Positions 45,481 to 58,500 of a stretch of DNA of 64,000 nucleotides are shown in pieces. Position numbers and translations under genes: made by a program. The stretch's first letter is position 1, and every line of letters begins with the position of its first letter. The notes beneath the pieces were generated by a model. The model was not told the origin of the DNA. It was given only the letters and a program-made list of their open reading frames with translations, and did not search any database. Source of the stretch: Branchiostoma floridae (taxonomy: Eukaryota > Chordata > Leptocardii > Amphioxiformes > Branchiostomatidae); NCBI RefSeq assembly GCF_000003815.2, contig NC_049984.1:1857186-1921185 (forward strand). Reading direction: 5' to 3'.

Positions 45481-47591
45481 GCACTTTGTCATGCTAAGCG
45501 AGAAACAAACTTCTGTCAACATGGACTTGATGACCGAAGTGTACACAATCACACGCTGCTGTAAAATTACACTGTAGAATTTGTGCCCGTTTTTCATAAT
45601 GACAGGAAATGATCTTCGAATCACAGTCAGGTAATGTTGCTAGATTGCAACATAAGTGTTGAGTAAATATCTAAATTCTTTTTCAGATCTTTTGTTTACC
45701 AAAATGTGACAAGACCAAACAATTGGCGATTGTTTTTCAAACAAGGTGATATTTCGTAAACTCCTGTCATTAATGTTAACTGTATTGCAGCATACTTAGA
45801 TTGCTAAGCCATAAAATGTTTTAAGAAGTTTAGGGATCAATTCTAGAATTTATGATCTTACTTTTAAGAGGTTGAACATTTAATGTCTCTTTTTTTAAAG
45901 AAAATTCCTTTTAACAAAGTTTCTGAATCTGACTCACATGACCAGTGAACTGGCAAACTGTCCCATGGCACAAAACACCACTTTGAGTTTGAAGCTTCCT
46001 ACTTCAAGTTCAAGTTGACATGTATAACAAGCTGTGTAACGAACTCAATGGTTCATGCTTTCACGCACCAAGGCGTAAGCCAACTATTCTCAAGAAATGG
46101 GGCGGGTTCTTTAACGTGCTCAAGGCGTGGTCAAGACTCCTTAAACAGCGTTTACAATGTTTGCGACGCTTTTAAGTAGAATGCCTTTATGTACTGCAGT
46201 GTGCTGTAGTTATGTGCGCACGTCCTCAATATCTAGCTTAACCTATTAAACAGATAAGCGGAGAGTGGGTACATGGTCTACCATGGCAGCCAGGGATTTT
46301 AAATTACTGCAGTCCATCATTACGGAGATAGCAACACTGTAAAAAAAGATTACCACTCTATTTCCCCTAGATAAAGAAGAATGCCTGAATGACACCTGAA
46401 ACTACAAAGTACAGATGTGTTGTGGTCCTCACATCGCTAGGCACTGACCAAGTATTCCCCTCTCCAAGCTTTAATCCGAGACTTACCGGCCGCGGATTCG
46501 ATACAGAGTGGCGATACGTCGGCTACACAGCGCAGATGCCAAGGTTGCTACAATTCCTCGGCAATCAAGCGTAAATGCCAGTGTGGGTTTTGGCAATCAA
46601 AAGCTGAGGGCGGGCATATGGCGGGCAATAAATATGTTGCACTGAACAGCAGGTCTGGTTATAACTGCCACAATAAAAACTGCTACATTGCAGCCTCGGT
46701 AACCTAGCAACAGAGTGATGACTCTACGGAAACATGTTCCAGAACGGAACCAGAACAAGGGCCTGTCACAACAAACAAATTGGGCTTCTAATATGGCATG
46801 AAGGGAAGTAAAATAGCTTGCTGAGTTTTGAGTATGAGAACTAACACATGGCATGCTGTAAAAGGCATTGTGGCCAACAGTTTAAATAAGGATCTATTTA
46901 GTGGTAATATCACTCAGGAAAGAAAGGTAACTTTTGTTAGCAATTTTTTTTTTACAATCAAAAGACTGTCAGCTTATAAAAGTAAACAGACTTTATTTGA
47001 TTTTCTGTTGGGGAAGGGAATTTTATGACCCCTAAACTACACAACAAATACTTGTGTACACTTGTACTCATAGTGTGTATTTTAATTGCAAAAATTGTGT
47101 CAAATCTTGTAGTTGTACACCATTGTCACTTCTTACTACTTAGTATTCATGTCTAGAATTGTTCGACAACTGCAACTACGGGCACACAAAATTTACCCTT
47201 TGACTCCAAAACCTGTATACAGATTTGTTTTGGCCCATGACTGTGGCATGCCTAGAGAAACCTACACCAACCATTGACACTGACAACACAAGATTGACGC
47301 TCTCTCTTCACAAATTCTATTGGCCCATAAATGGCTACTTAAATATGCAGAGAAAATGATACATCATTTGATAAATACAAGATGTCTGGAGTGGAAATTG
47401 ATACAGATGTTACCCACCCAGCTGTAACAATGGGGTCAGGACTCTGTGGCTAAACAGGCCCTCTGTGTCACTTGTATTTGGCCAGCTTTCAGCACTCGAG
47501 AGCCTCTTCATATTTGTGTTGAATAAACGTTCGTAAGTCCTACCGCTGGCTTTCATTTGTGTGTTTGTGACAAAGGTAAATACTTGAGAAC

Positions 47592-47905
47592 TGATTCGGC
47601 GATCCAAACACAACAGGGTAGGCCTTGTTTCTTTGTGTTGTTACTTTCGGTTGAATTTTCGTCAAGGAGGTTTTATTACTTGATCAGTTGATGTTTTGAC
47701 TTTGACTTCGAGAGAACACTTTGTGAAGCTTGATTTTGTGATGATAATTGATTCGGTGATCCAAACACAAGATAGAGAATGGCACAGTTTCTTTTTCAAC
47801 CTCCTTGGTTTCTTTGTGTTGTTTATGCTTTCACTAAGTTTCAGTGGAATTTTCGTCAAGAAGGTTTTGATCATGATGTTTTGACTTTGACTTTAAGAGA
47901 ATGCA
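47592..47905. repeat. 157-bp tandem duplication
   Basis: TGATTCGG(C/T)GATCCAAACACA at 47592 and 47749; both continue through TTTCTTTGTGTTGTT, AATTTTCGTCAAG and GATGTTTTGACTTTGACTT. Confidence 0.85.
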
Positions 47906-48736
47906 GCTTGAGTCTGTGATTTGAGGCCTTGAGTGACTTTTGTTGTGTCGGCTTAACCAAGGAGGTCTTTCAACCTCCTTGGCTTAACAAGCCAAGAGAC
48001 GGTTCGCTGGTCATCAAATGCAAGGGCGGAGAAGTTAACACAAAGGGGCACTGCTTTTTGATAGACTTCACGAAGGATAAGCACTCGGCTGTTCTTAAGA
48101 GCTTGTTTTGTTGTCACGCTTTGCCGAACACGCTCGTTTAAAAAAAAAAGAAGACTTACTTGTGACCTCAAGCATTTGCGACAACACGGCTCAGAAATTA
48201 TGGACCTCACGTAGGTAAACAAAGGAGGGTAATGCCACGGTATTTTAGCGAGGACGAACTCATAATAACCTAACACCTTACTAGATAGAGGCAGAAACAC
48301 TCTAATTGCTACCAGCCTTGCATTAAATGCTGGATTAAAATGGGGCAGAGTTTCAGTTCGAAATTCATGGCCCCTGTTCACATAACACATATGATCGTAA
48401 ATATCTTACGTTCTACGTACAGTTGTAATGTTTGTACGAACTATAACCTTAACATTCATACAGGGTGCTCTTAAAAGGCTGCTTTGTTTGGAGTTTCTTG
48501 TAACATTTTGAGCGCAATGTTTACATTTGTTTTCCCCGGGTGGTTACAAGAAAAACGGGCGGGAGACCCAGAGGGGATCCCCCGTCAGCGATGTATCAAA
48601 TAACTCGCCACGGCGAGTTTCCGTGAATGGCTACATATTTGCTCCACACGCCAGCTGTCAACAAGTTCGCCACATCGGGGAGAAAGATGCAACATTTGTG
48701 GCGACTGTGGAATGTGTAAGAAGAGTCCAAACCTAC

Positions 48737-48872
48737 CTTGTGGATCTTGGCGGGCTTCCTGGCTCCAGTGAACAGTTGTGGATGCCCCCGGGATAGCTCG
48801 ACTTTCTCTAAAAACAGAGGCGGGGTCCTAGGCTCGCTGTCCGGTCACAGCGCATGCCCCCCTCTATATAGC
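48737..48872 (-). promoter_or_regulatory. Possible TATA promoter and untranslated first exon
   Basis: On the minus strand CTATATAGAGG (about 48863-48872) is followed by about 130 bp ending at a good donor, CACAAG|GTAGGT (exon end 48737). No ATG lies in the putative exon and no downstream gene was identified, so this is tentative. Confidence 0.25.
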
Positions 48873-49475
48873 CGCACCAGCTGGTACCCACGTGGTCCAC
48901 TCCCGCCAGATATGCAAATACGGTGAGGGTGATACCACTACAAACAATGGTGGTGATGAAGGGGTGTAAAGTAGTTAATCAAATATGTATATAAAGCAGA
49001 CAATTCTAAGAGATTACACAGTTTGCAAATATTTCCTACTAGATTATCCGGAAAATAATGAAATATAATTACAAAGGTCCTTATGAAAAATAGAATAACA
49101 ACAAAAACAACGGCAACAAAAACTCCAACAACATCTCACCCCTCTGAAAAAGTGATATTCAAAGTTGGTACAGTCCAAAAGAGATCTGGGTTCCTGGAAA
49201 TTAATTGGGTGTGAAAAAAATAAGATCGTCCCTAAAATTAGAACAAATCACTGATCAAAACAAAGGGAATTATTTACGTAACCCTTGGAAACGGGGACAC
49301 GAGTGGGCAAAATCAAAAGTGATGACGTAAAAGGGGCGCTTCCCTTGTGGTTCTTACTCCCCTGGGGCATTTGGACATCCTGTTTTATCAATTAACAGTT
49401 ATTCTGACGTAGTATCGTCTTGAAGAATCTTAAAGAAAGATTTGCCAAGTCATAAGCATTGACGTAACATCTCAG

Positions 49476-49682
49476 TACTCTCAGACTGGTCAGAGCAGCG
49501 TCAGAGGTTAGGCTCCGGCTGTTGTTTTGTTTTTGTGTGTGTGTGTGTGTGTGTTTTTTACGCTTATAGGTGTTTTATCGGGCTTTCTATTTTGTACTGA
49601 AACAAAATAGGAAGCTCGATAAAAACGCATGAAACTGAAAGCGTGAAAAAGCAGCCGGAGCCTAACCTCTGCTTGGAGAGTA
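49476..49682. mobile_element. hAT-like MITE, CTCCAAGCAGAGGTT family
   Basis: GAGGTTAGGCTCCGGCTG is mirrored by CAGCCGGAGCCTAACCTC then TGCTTGGAGAGTA. The interior has ATCGGGCTTTCTATTTTGT and its complement plus a (GT)n run. The left end is altered by a short insertion. Confidence 0.82.
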
Positions 49683-52500
49683 ACATGCTAGCCCTCGTGC
49701 ACTCTTCTCTGCAACGGAATACATAAAAATGTCCGGTATTTTTATCCTCCAACGTTGATCAAATAAAGCGGTGCAAAATCACATCATCTTTCAGCTTTTC
49801 CCCCACATAACCGCTTTTCCGGTCTGATGTTTATAACAGATGCGCCTTGCAGGTCACTCGCGGTGGTTTTAGGGTTACTTTTATCAAATGAAGGAAAGAA
49901 AATCCCATTTTGTTTTTGAGTCAGAACTCAGGCAAAGCTTATAACTAGATTTTCTGTATCTATGTAGCCGGTATAACCACCTTTCAGCGTAACACACCAG
50001 TTTTATAGTAGGCAATCTTCACATAGACTCTACCAGGCTCCACAGGTAGCTAAAAAATAGTAGACATTTGTCAAATAGACAGGTAACATGTCAGACGAGT
50101 TAGCTGACAGAGGAGAACAGTTTTTCCCTAGCTCCTACATTTTTCTCCTCGATCGGTAAGCTCTGGCAAGTTATCTGTCTAATTGGCCAATTCCGACCAT
50201 TTTTCCAACCCGCTAGAGGCTAATCTTTACAAAGGAAATTAATTTAATAACGCAAAACCTCGTCCAATAAATTGTCATATCCCTAAACGGTTAACGTTTA
50301 ATATAATGTACTAGAATGTTTTCTGTGTTTTTTGCACCGAAGTAAGAGAGAAGTTAAGTGTTCCGAAGGGTTTGTGATTTCTGTGAATAAAGCAGGACGA
50401 CAGCTGCTTATTTTGAAGAGGTACTTGAAACGTTGCGGTTGTTTGGGGACCACTTTCTACAAGGCGTCAGGAAAGCACGCATGACGTTACCGGAATATTG
50501 GCAGACGAAAAGAGGGAAAAGATAGACTGTACAAATAAACAAGAAACCACGTTATGGCATACGAGGGAAGTCCGATACCTCTGAGAGGTTTCCCTTTCAA
50601 AGCAGGATGTTGGCTGATTTTTGAAACGTCATTTTAAAAATTTAAAAATCTTATAGAAAACAAAAACATCACCCAAGCTAAGTTTCAGATGCACACTTTT
50701 ATTTGCTTTGTTATTAGACAGAATAACGAAACGTATGATTAGACTTCTTGGTCTCTTCAATTTGCAAGATTTCTCTAGAGGTTATGAGTTAGAGGTTAAA
50801 TCATTACTTTTTTGAGAAAATGACCGAAATAGGGTGCAAATTGGTCATAGAAGTAAGCCATCCACTTGGCAAATAAGTCACCCTTTTTGACCAAATTCTA
50901 TACCAAAACTCGCCAGGGACGGACGATACCATCTTAGGAACCCGCTCTTCTCCTTGTAGGTGTGAAAAACAGCCGACGACTTACAGCTAAAATTGGAAAC
51001 TGGACGTCACGAAATCTACATAACTTTAGATTTGAAAACTAATTGTCAGTTCCCACAGCACACATCCCGATCATATCTATAGTCGTCCGTAAGGTCAAAA
51101 TAAAATGGGGGATGTCAAAATCATTTTAGTCAAGGGATTCAAAGTTAATTTAACTTCCTAGTTCTATTGTAGCGAATAATCCGTACAAAACAAGAGCCAT
51201 TATAATATCTACCTCTCAAAAATCACGGCCATACATGTAGCATGTCCAGAACACGATATGTATATATAAAAAACGGACGTTCTGCTGCAGTACGTAGACA
51301 CACGCTAGGATGAGCATGATGGAACTTGACCTTCGTTTTTCCACCCCATGCCCCAAAGCCAAATCTCGTAAGGATCATTCCACAGCTTATCGAGTTATGC
51401 TGTCCACAACCACACCAATAGTGACTTTGGCGGCAATGATAACATAGCCTTCTTGGCGAAGGTAATAAAGATTGATACTGCAATGATATTAATTGTTTTT
51501 CACAAGGTCACTCATTTCCAGAAGAAGGAAAAAAAGATAATAAAATGTCGTCAGTCAGATTTAGGTCAAGCACAGGATGTTTGGGACCCCCGAAAGGCGC
51601 GAAAGTGTGGCCTCGCCTCAAATATTGAAACTAATACATTACTATGTATAGAATCTGCGCAAAGGAAACATCGTCCCTCACGCAAATGCAACGCAAATAT
51701 TGTTGTGGACTTATGGACGCGTTTTGGCGCGAAAAATGAAAAAGGGCCATAATTTTCAGGTTTTGTGATGGGACAGTGGAGCATTAGCAAAGGAAAACTG
51801 GAAATTTTGGTAACGTTTGGCAATTCTCAATACATAAGAAAGATAGGACTGATCATGAAATGGTTTAAACCTAGCGAAAACTGACTGTTGGTGGTGTCGT
51901 CTGGCGGAGTGATGGCGACCGCTGATCGAAGTAAACAAACTTACAGCAAAGTCATAATTTTAAGCACTTCGTAAGATTTTTTCAGCATCTCCGTTGATGC
52001 AAGGAGTTTATGGTTGATGTTATTATGGGAAACCATTTACTAAATTTCGTTCACAAAAGGTGTGAAAGCAACGTTTAACTCAGACTCTATCTCACGAAAA
52101 ATGTTCTAATCGGAGTCTAAATTTAGAATCAGACGATACCAGACCAATTAACGGCAATTGGTGACATTTGCATCGCAGAAGACTCTGACGTCACCAGTTG
52201 TATGACGAAAGATAAGACAGACCACGGGACCTCGTATCTACGTATATTCTCTTATTCTCAAAACACAGCCGGTTGTATGCACTAGTAGTTTTGCGAATGA
52301 AACAAGACTATATGACGTATTCTCCATGAAAGAAACGATAACAAGCATAACAGCTACTTGAAAAAGGAGAGGCATTTGTAAGACTATTTAACCTAATTTA
52401 AGATCCCCAGGTGCCTTGCTAATTAAGGTTAATCAAGGAGGATAACGCTGGGACACAAGAGAAGTGAAATCTCACACTTCGGGTGTTATGGCCTCGAAAC
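49683..52500. other. Interval with no supportable gene
   Basis: Mostly unique AT-rich sequence. A GATACA-type fragment is at 49953-49990 and a dispersed repeat at 51225-51475. Short ORFs show no recognisable domain. Confidence 0.5.
51225..51475 (+). repeat. Dispersed repeat ending in TTGGCGAAGGTAATAAAG
   Basis: GTCCAGAACACGATAT, TTCTGCTGCAGTAC, AACTTGACCTTCGTTTT, CGAGTTATGCTGT and ATAACATAGCCTTC match 14160-14432 in order. Confidence 0.7.
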
Positions 52501-52539
52501 TGCAACTTAACTTTCAGTACTTTTCAAGAGCATGAGTTT

Positions 52540-52750
52540 GACATGCCCGTAGCCAGGATTTTGGTTGGGGGCCGTCGCAATGGAGGTCCAGGAAATTTGA
52601 AATCTGGACCCTCTGAAATGCTATTTTCCTGTACTTTCTTGGGCAAATTTTGCTGATAGGCTCACTAAGATTGAACAAAATATGTCTATCATTCATGCCT
52701 TGGAAAAAAAGATCTTGGACATGAAAGAGTGGACCTTTGAGTGTCAAAAA
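52540..52750. repeat. Fragment related to the interior of the GGGACCGTACG elements
   Basis: GCCAGGATTTT, TTTGAAATCTGGACCCTCTG and GGCAAATTTTGCTG resemble words near 41880-41960 and 56470-56560. Ends are undefined. Confidence 0.4.
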
Positions 52751-52890
52751 TTACAACAGCAAATAGCATACAAATAGGACAATCGCAGTACAGTTAGTTA
52801 CACCAGCATCCTTTTACTATGGAATAAGACAACACACTGATGCTAATGTTTAACTAGTCCTGTGCTTAGAAGAATTACATCGTGAAGCTT

Positions 52891-53090
52891 CTTTCCAAGC
52901 AAAGGTTCGGCTTCGGCTTTTTTCTACGTGTTAGTTTGTAGGCATTTTTATCGGGCTTTCTATTTTGTGCCGTTTTCATAATGTCTCGCGGCTGCAAGAG
53001 TTAAAAGAAAACGGCACAAAATAGAAAGCCCGATAAAACGCGTAAAACACGTACAAAAAAAGCCGAAGCCTAATCTATGCTTTGAGAGCG
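52891..53090. mobile_element. hAT-like MITE, CTCCAAGCAGAGGTT family, diverged
   Basis: CTTTCCAAGCAAAGGTTCGG and TTCGGC are mirrored by GCCGAAGCCTAATCTATGCT. Interior ATCGGGCTTTCTATTTTGTG and its complement are shared with 49476-49682. Confidence 0.78.
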
Positions 53091-53207
53091 TTGTGAAGCG
53101 CCCTATGCCTTTCAGGGTAAACACTTGACGCCAGCTGTTTAACCAACCCAGTCCCATTAATAGAGCGTCCCGCACTTGACCGTGTGCTGTGCGTGGAAAG
53201 AAGCTAG

Positions 53208-53530
53208 CTAGGCACGCGCTAACACGTGTACGTAGTGGAGCGCTTTGTGAAACTCTATACAACAAGCTTAACAAACACAATGGAATATGAAACTTGCACG
53301 GATTCAAAGTTGATGTAAATGTTGCTTACCTTTTAATATTCATTGAAAGTGCATTTTATGAATTGCCGAGAAGCTAACCAGGCACGCGCTAACACGTGTA
53401 CGTAGTGGAGCGCTTTGTGAAACTCTATACAAGCTTAACACACACGATGGAATATGAAACTAGTACGCATTCAAAGTTGATGTAACATGTTGCTTACATT
53501 CATTGAAAGCGTATTCTGTGATGAATAGCT
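53208..53530. repeat. 164-bp tandem duplication
   Basis: GGCACGCGCTAACACGTGTA occurs in both copies (53215 and about 53379), followed by CGTAGTGGAGCGCTTTGTGA. The two copies are nearly identical for most of the unit. Confidence 0.92.
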
Positions 53531-55035
53531 GAACATCTGGTGTGTGTACATGTGTTATTGGGGGTTCGTTTTATGATTTTCTGGTGAGTTTAAGCATATA
53601 CATGTATATTAAAACAAACCTTTCCTGTATACAAGGAAACTACATTCTGCTACATTCTACATATTTATGTTCTATATATGGTAGTGGATGCTATCCGAAA
53701 CGTCTGATCGTTTCCAAAATCATATCCATTTGCTTGAGAAATTATTAATTTCTTGTACGTAAAAAAATGGCCATATCATTACGGTATGCAGCATCATACC
53801 TACCTTTTCAAGTAACAGTTTTTCATATGAAACTAATATTAGATTTGACCATCTGCTGTTTTGAACTTCTTTATTTTCATTTAAGGTTACATTAAGGCAC
53901 CACAACAGATCACTTTCCAATTTCACCTTGTTCCATACAATCCCTGGGTTTACCAGGAACAAATAATCAATATTTCATGGCCTACTGACAACCAAATTCA
54001 ATTATCCGTTTCTTTGACACCCATTAAAACCGACAGGACATGCAAACTTCATTTTTTCAATGGATTATAAATGGACATTTGTGATTCATAACTTCCACGT
54101 TATAGTCTCTTTCTTTTGTCCAGATTTGACAAGTGGTACAATGGATAAAAATGCAATATTTCATAGAGCTATTCTACACATAAATGAATTACAGCACCCA
54201 CAGGTTTCTAAACTATAAGACAGGTATAAAAAATCATAAAAAATTCATTCTTTTTCCATAATTTAGATCATTTAGGAATATCTGTCATGATAATTTACAT
54301 TCCATTAATGTATGAATTATTTCCACATTGAATTGATAATAATTTACATTTTCTCACATTTACGTACATGTATATTTTTGACTGGCCATGTATTTTCTTA
54401 GCCTGATTAAATCTCGCTTATAGCAGCCCGCCAAACATCCGCCGGCCCTCCGCGGGGAGGGGCCAGTTACAGCCCTGGACAGCGGAGTTTGTGTTACACA
54501 GACTAGTATTTTCTATGGCATGGACAAATATCCCACTGTTTTCTTTGCTTCGATCAGCTTTGCATAGAATAAAATATTACATCTGAAAATCAAGTATATT
54601 TACTATACTTGCACTACTTAGATTTGATTCATAGGATAAATAATTTAGCCACTTATTCAAATTCTTATCAATTTCTTGTGAAATTCATAACTCTAATTTA
54701 AAAATATTTCAGTTTTTCTTGTTTTGAACACAATAGCTAAGCATAGAATAGAATATTGCATCTCAAAATTAAGTATATTCATCATAATTGTACTTGCATT
54801 ACTCTTATTGCATAAACCATTCCAGCATTCCACTTATGCTTAAAAATTCCCCTTATATTCAAATCAATTTCTCATAAAATTCATAGTCATACAAAGATTT
54901 TGGTCTAAAAGTGTGACTTTGCCGGCAAGGTACAAGCATGACTGTGGTAAAAGCTGCTTTTGTGCAAACAAACAATGTAAAAAAAAAACAAGCCTCTCTG
55001 TTGACATTTTCCAAAGGTAAGATTGTGCACTTCAA
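53531..55035. other. AT-rich interval downstream of the Rab gene
   Basis: No gene seen. A fragment of the 'GTGGATGCTATCCGAAACG' dispersed repeat lies at 53680-53735. The Rab polyadenylation site should be here or in the adjacent MITE, but I could not fix it. Confidence 0.45.
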
Positions 55036-55557
55036 TACTCTCCAAGCAGAGGTCAATGGGGAAAATCATGACCTTTTCCTTTTATGTCGTTAGTTTCTGT
55101 CAGCGGTCCCAAGTCCCATAGCCTGGGTACCATCCGGACACTAGTTTGCTTTGACGTCTATCAATATCATACACTCACTTTTCTGCTATTCTGTTTGGGA
55201 ACCTTGACATCTCTAACGTCTGGAATCATCCAAACTTTGGACGAGGGCGCTGATTGGTCCCTATTCATGAACGAATTAAAGAATGGGTTCACGCGCTTGT
55301 TCGAACAGGTGATCCAACACCTGAAACGCCCTTCGTCCACTTGGTATTGGAATGCCTGTTCTAATGAGCACTCAAGAACCCAGTCCTTCATTCGCTCATT
55401 AACTGACTTTAATGTGCAGTTCCCAGACGGGTAGCAGAAGTGAACATAGGAGCAAAGTACTACCCAGATGGTACCCAGGCTTCCAGTCCCACAATCCCAG
55501 ATGGGGACAAACAAAGAAACAACGATTTTCCCCACCAACGTCTGCTTGGAGAGGATA
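55036..55557. mobile_element. hAT-like MITE in the Rab 3' UTR, itself invaded
   Basis: Ends TACTCTCCAAGCAGAGGTC and GTCTGCTTGGAGAGGATA are inverted repeats; flanks CACTTCAA and CATTTTAA are a degenerate 8-bp duplication. The element ends 12 bp after the Rab stop codon. A second element (55119-55482) lies within it. Confidence 0.78.
55119..55482. mobile_element. Nested hAT-like MITE, AGCCTGGGTACCATC family
   Basis: TAGCCTGGGTACCATCCGG is mirrored by AGATGGTACCCAGGCT. Flanks AAGTCCCA and CAGTCCCA form a near-perfect 8-bp duplication, showing insertion into the older MITE. Confidence 0.83.
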
Positions 55558-55569
55558 CATTTTAAGACA

Positions 55570-58500
55570 TCACTGTTTACAACAGCTCTTCTTCCCAGAG
55601 GCAGACGCTGACACTCTTTTCTGCAGCTGTATCGACCCTGAATCAGTAAGGCCCTGCGGTAGGAGGGATTCTGACGGCAGTCTCTGAGCTGGAAAAAAAA
55701 GAAAAAATCCTAACATTTAAAAAGCCACGGGTGTTTTTATACAGCACCAAAGAGGGACATAGTAGACAAAAAAGTGAACATACTCACAGTGGTTTTATGC
55801 TCAAAAAGTTGAAAAAAACACCACAAACATTTCCCTCTTTGAAGTAAAAGCCTGCATGGCAGTCTCAACTGCAAACTTAATTAAAACCAATGCCATGGCT
55901 CCATTTTCTCCCTATTGCAAAGTTAAATCACTGCCCAAAATTCTACATTTATCTGGAATGTTGGGCTATTGAATCTCAAGTTGGCTGCATAAATGAATGA
56001 GTCGGTCACTTGAAGGGAGAGGGACCATTCATTAGCTACTTACCAGCACCACCTATCAAAAGCTGAATAAACTGCAGCCTATCAGTATCATTTTATGCAA
56101 TACAAACATCACAGTGTACTAAAGTTTCAAACTACTCAGTAATCAAGGTGATGAGACACATTATGTGCTGTCTTGCTGCTGGTCTATAAGAAGATGGCGT
56201 TGTTTTCCTCAGCGCCACCTATCATAAGGGACCGTACGATATTTATCGGGGGGGAGGGCTGGTGCATTGGAAGTCGGATCAAAAAATTTTTTGATGGCCC
56301 TCCCCCCCATCTCAAAAAAATTTAACGTGACCCTCCCCCTCCACCTAAAAAAAATCAACATGACCCTCCCCCCGACAGGCATCATAAAACAGGTAGAAAA
56401 ACAACCGATAAAATAATCTTAATACAACATGTATAGACGTCAGGGCACAAGGGCGCCGGCCAGTGTTCTCGCCAGGATTTTTTCACAGCGTCGGGGCAGG
56501 GGTCTGGGGGCATGTTCCCCAGGGAAAATTTGGATTTTCAAACCCTCTAAAACAGAATTTCCTGCAACTTGAGAGGAAAATTATGCCCTTGAGATTGGAT
56601 GCCGGTTGCCTTTTTTACTCCCGTTTTTCAGTAATCGACGTCCGCCCTCTCCCCAAAAATACGTTATAACTATAAGCTCGGGGAATCAGCAGTCCGTGAT
56701 CTGGCCGCGGGTATTATTTGTCCAGTCATGTCTATATGAAAATTTTGGGGTTTTGATGCTTCCAAACAGGGCTCTAGCCAGTGAGTTCGTCAGCCCATGG
56801 AAAAATCCTGCCAATTTTTTTCCGGCGTTGAATATGAAAAGAATGCCTACCTCGTGCGATCGATGTTGCGCCCTCCCGCATCAAATGCTAGTAGTTTTTC
56901 CAGAGGATAGAATAAACGGCGCCATCACACCTTGTGTTTTTTTTTTCTATTTTGCCCGATGATTTTACTCAAATTTATCGAATCGGTCGGGTTTTACAAG
57001 GCCGCGACGTCATTTTCCACGAGCGTGCGTTTGTTTCGTGCGACCTCAGGTAACCCCGTTTTCGGCGTGAAATCTTTGGCTCACCGCTGGATTTCTTTTT
57101 ACATAGAGTAGAGTAGACCAAGAACGTTATACATTATACGAAGGAAGGCGATCTGCTGCATCTTTGGCAGTGATCAGTGCCATTGTAGTCTTGAAGGAGT
57201 AGCCAGAAAAGACGTGCTGGCGCTGTGATCGACAGTCCGTCTGGGGAGGGGGGCGTGCCGCGGCATGTGCTACGGACGCCAATGCCAGTGCACAGCCGAC
57301 TCGATCGACACTTGACAACAATATTGCGGCCCCTTTTTCTGCCGCAAATTTTGTCTTTTTGAAACAAAAGAAATGTTTTAAATAAAAAATAAAGTGTATA
57401 GTTTTGGATTCTTCACGTATTTACCGTGCACCGCTTTTGTAACTTAAATATTTTGGGAACCTCAGCCGAGCCGATTGCGTCTTTCCAGAAAAAAATAAGT
57501 CTGTAGACGGAATGACGTATGCCTGGCGGGAACACTGGTCCATGGCAGCGCCACTTTGGGGGGCCTAGGGGGGCAAAGCCCCCCGGAAGCTCTTGCATTT
57601 TAGGCTATTCAGAAGGCTTATTTTATCAGTTTTAGGGCCATGTCAAGATATCAAAACAAAAAGAGTATGAACAATTCTTTCAAAAAAATTAACATGGCCC
57701 TCCCCCCTATCTAAAAAAAATTAACATGGCCCTCCCCCCACCTCAAAAAAAATTAACATGGCCCTCCCCCCCTAACGCACCAGCCCTCCCCCCCTGATAA
57801 ATATCGTACAGTCCCTAAGTTGAATGAACTACAGCCCATCAGTGGCATTTTCAACTACTGTAAATGCATCTAAGTTCGCGGGGATTTAATTTTCGCGTTA
57901 GCGGGAAAGTGGAGTGTTCGCAGTGGTTCTAAGGTCGCGGTAGCACCATACACTGAAGTCACATACAGTAATGAAAAATGTCTGCGGTGGTTTTTAGTTC
58001 GCGGTAAGACTGCCTCGCAAAAACCGCGAACATAAAACTACCGCAAATATTTCTGCATTTACACTACTGCACATCAATCTACTCACTGATTAAGGTGAAC
58101 ATCTGAGCCACGTTATGTGCAGTCTTGGCGCTGGTCTCCAAGAAGATGGCGTTGTTTTCTTCCGCGTAATCCGACGCCATTCTCGTGGACACTTCTCGCA
58201 GGTCTTCCATGTCACACTTGTTTCCCGCGATGGCCAGAACGATGTTGTCCGCACCATACTGTTTCAGTTCGCGGATCCAGTCTTTTAGTGTCTGGAAACT
58301 TCCCTTGGTGGAAATGAAGAGATACAAATTTAAAATTAGTCCTGTTTTGTAATTAATTTGATATTACAAACTTTGAAATTCCATGATGCTCACGGATCCA
58401 GTCTTTTTAGTGTCTGGAAACTTCCCTTGGTGGAAATAAAGAAAAAGAAAAACTCAAAATGAATTAGCTACTTATTGTAAACAGTGCAATTTTTATAGTA

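Larger units (their letters stand above)
44734..48700. other. 4-kb interval with no supportable gene
   Basis: Includes a tRNA/SINE-like box B near 45350 and a 157-bp duplication at 47592. A poly-C run lies near 45171-45182. No ORF has a recognisable domain. Confidence 0.5.

Noticed and set aside
45164-45484. Minus-strand 106-aa frame with a LEPGTP motif
   Set aside because: The motif is the usual translation of a tRNA-like box B in a SINE.
48527-48796. 89-aa plus-strand frame near the TATA-like site
   Set aside because: No domain recognised and no supporting splice or poly(A) signals.
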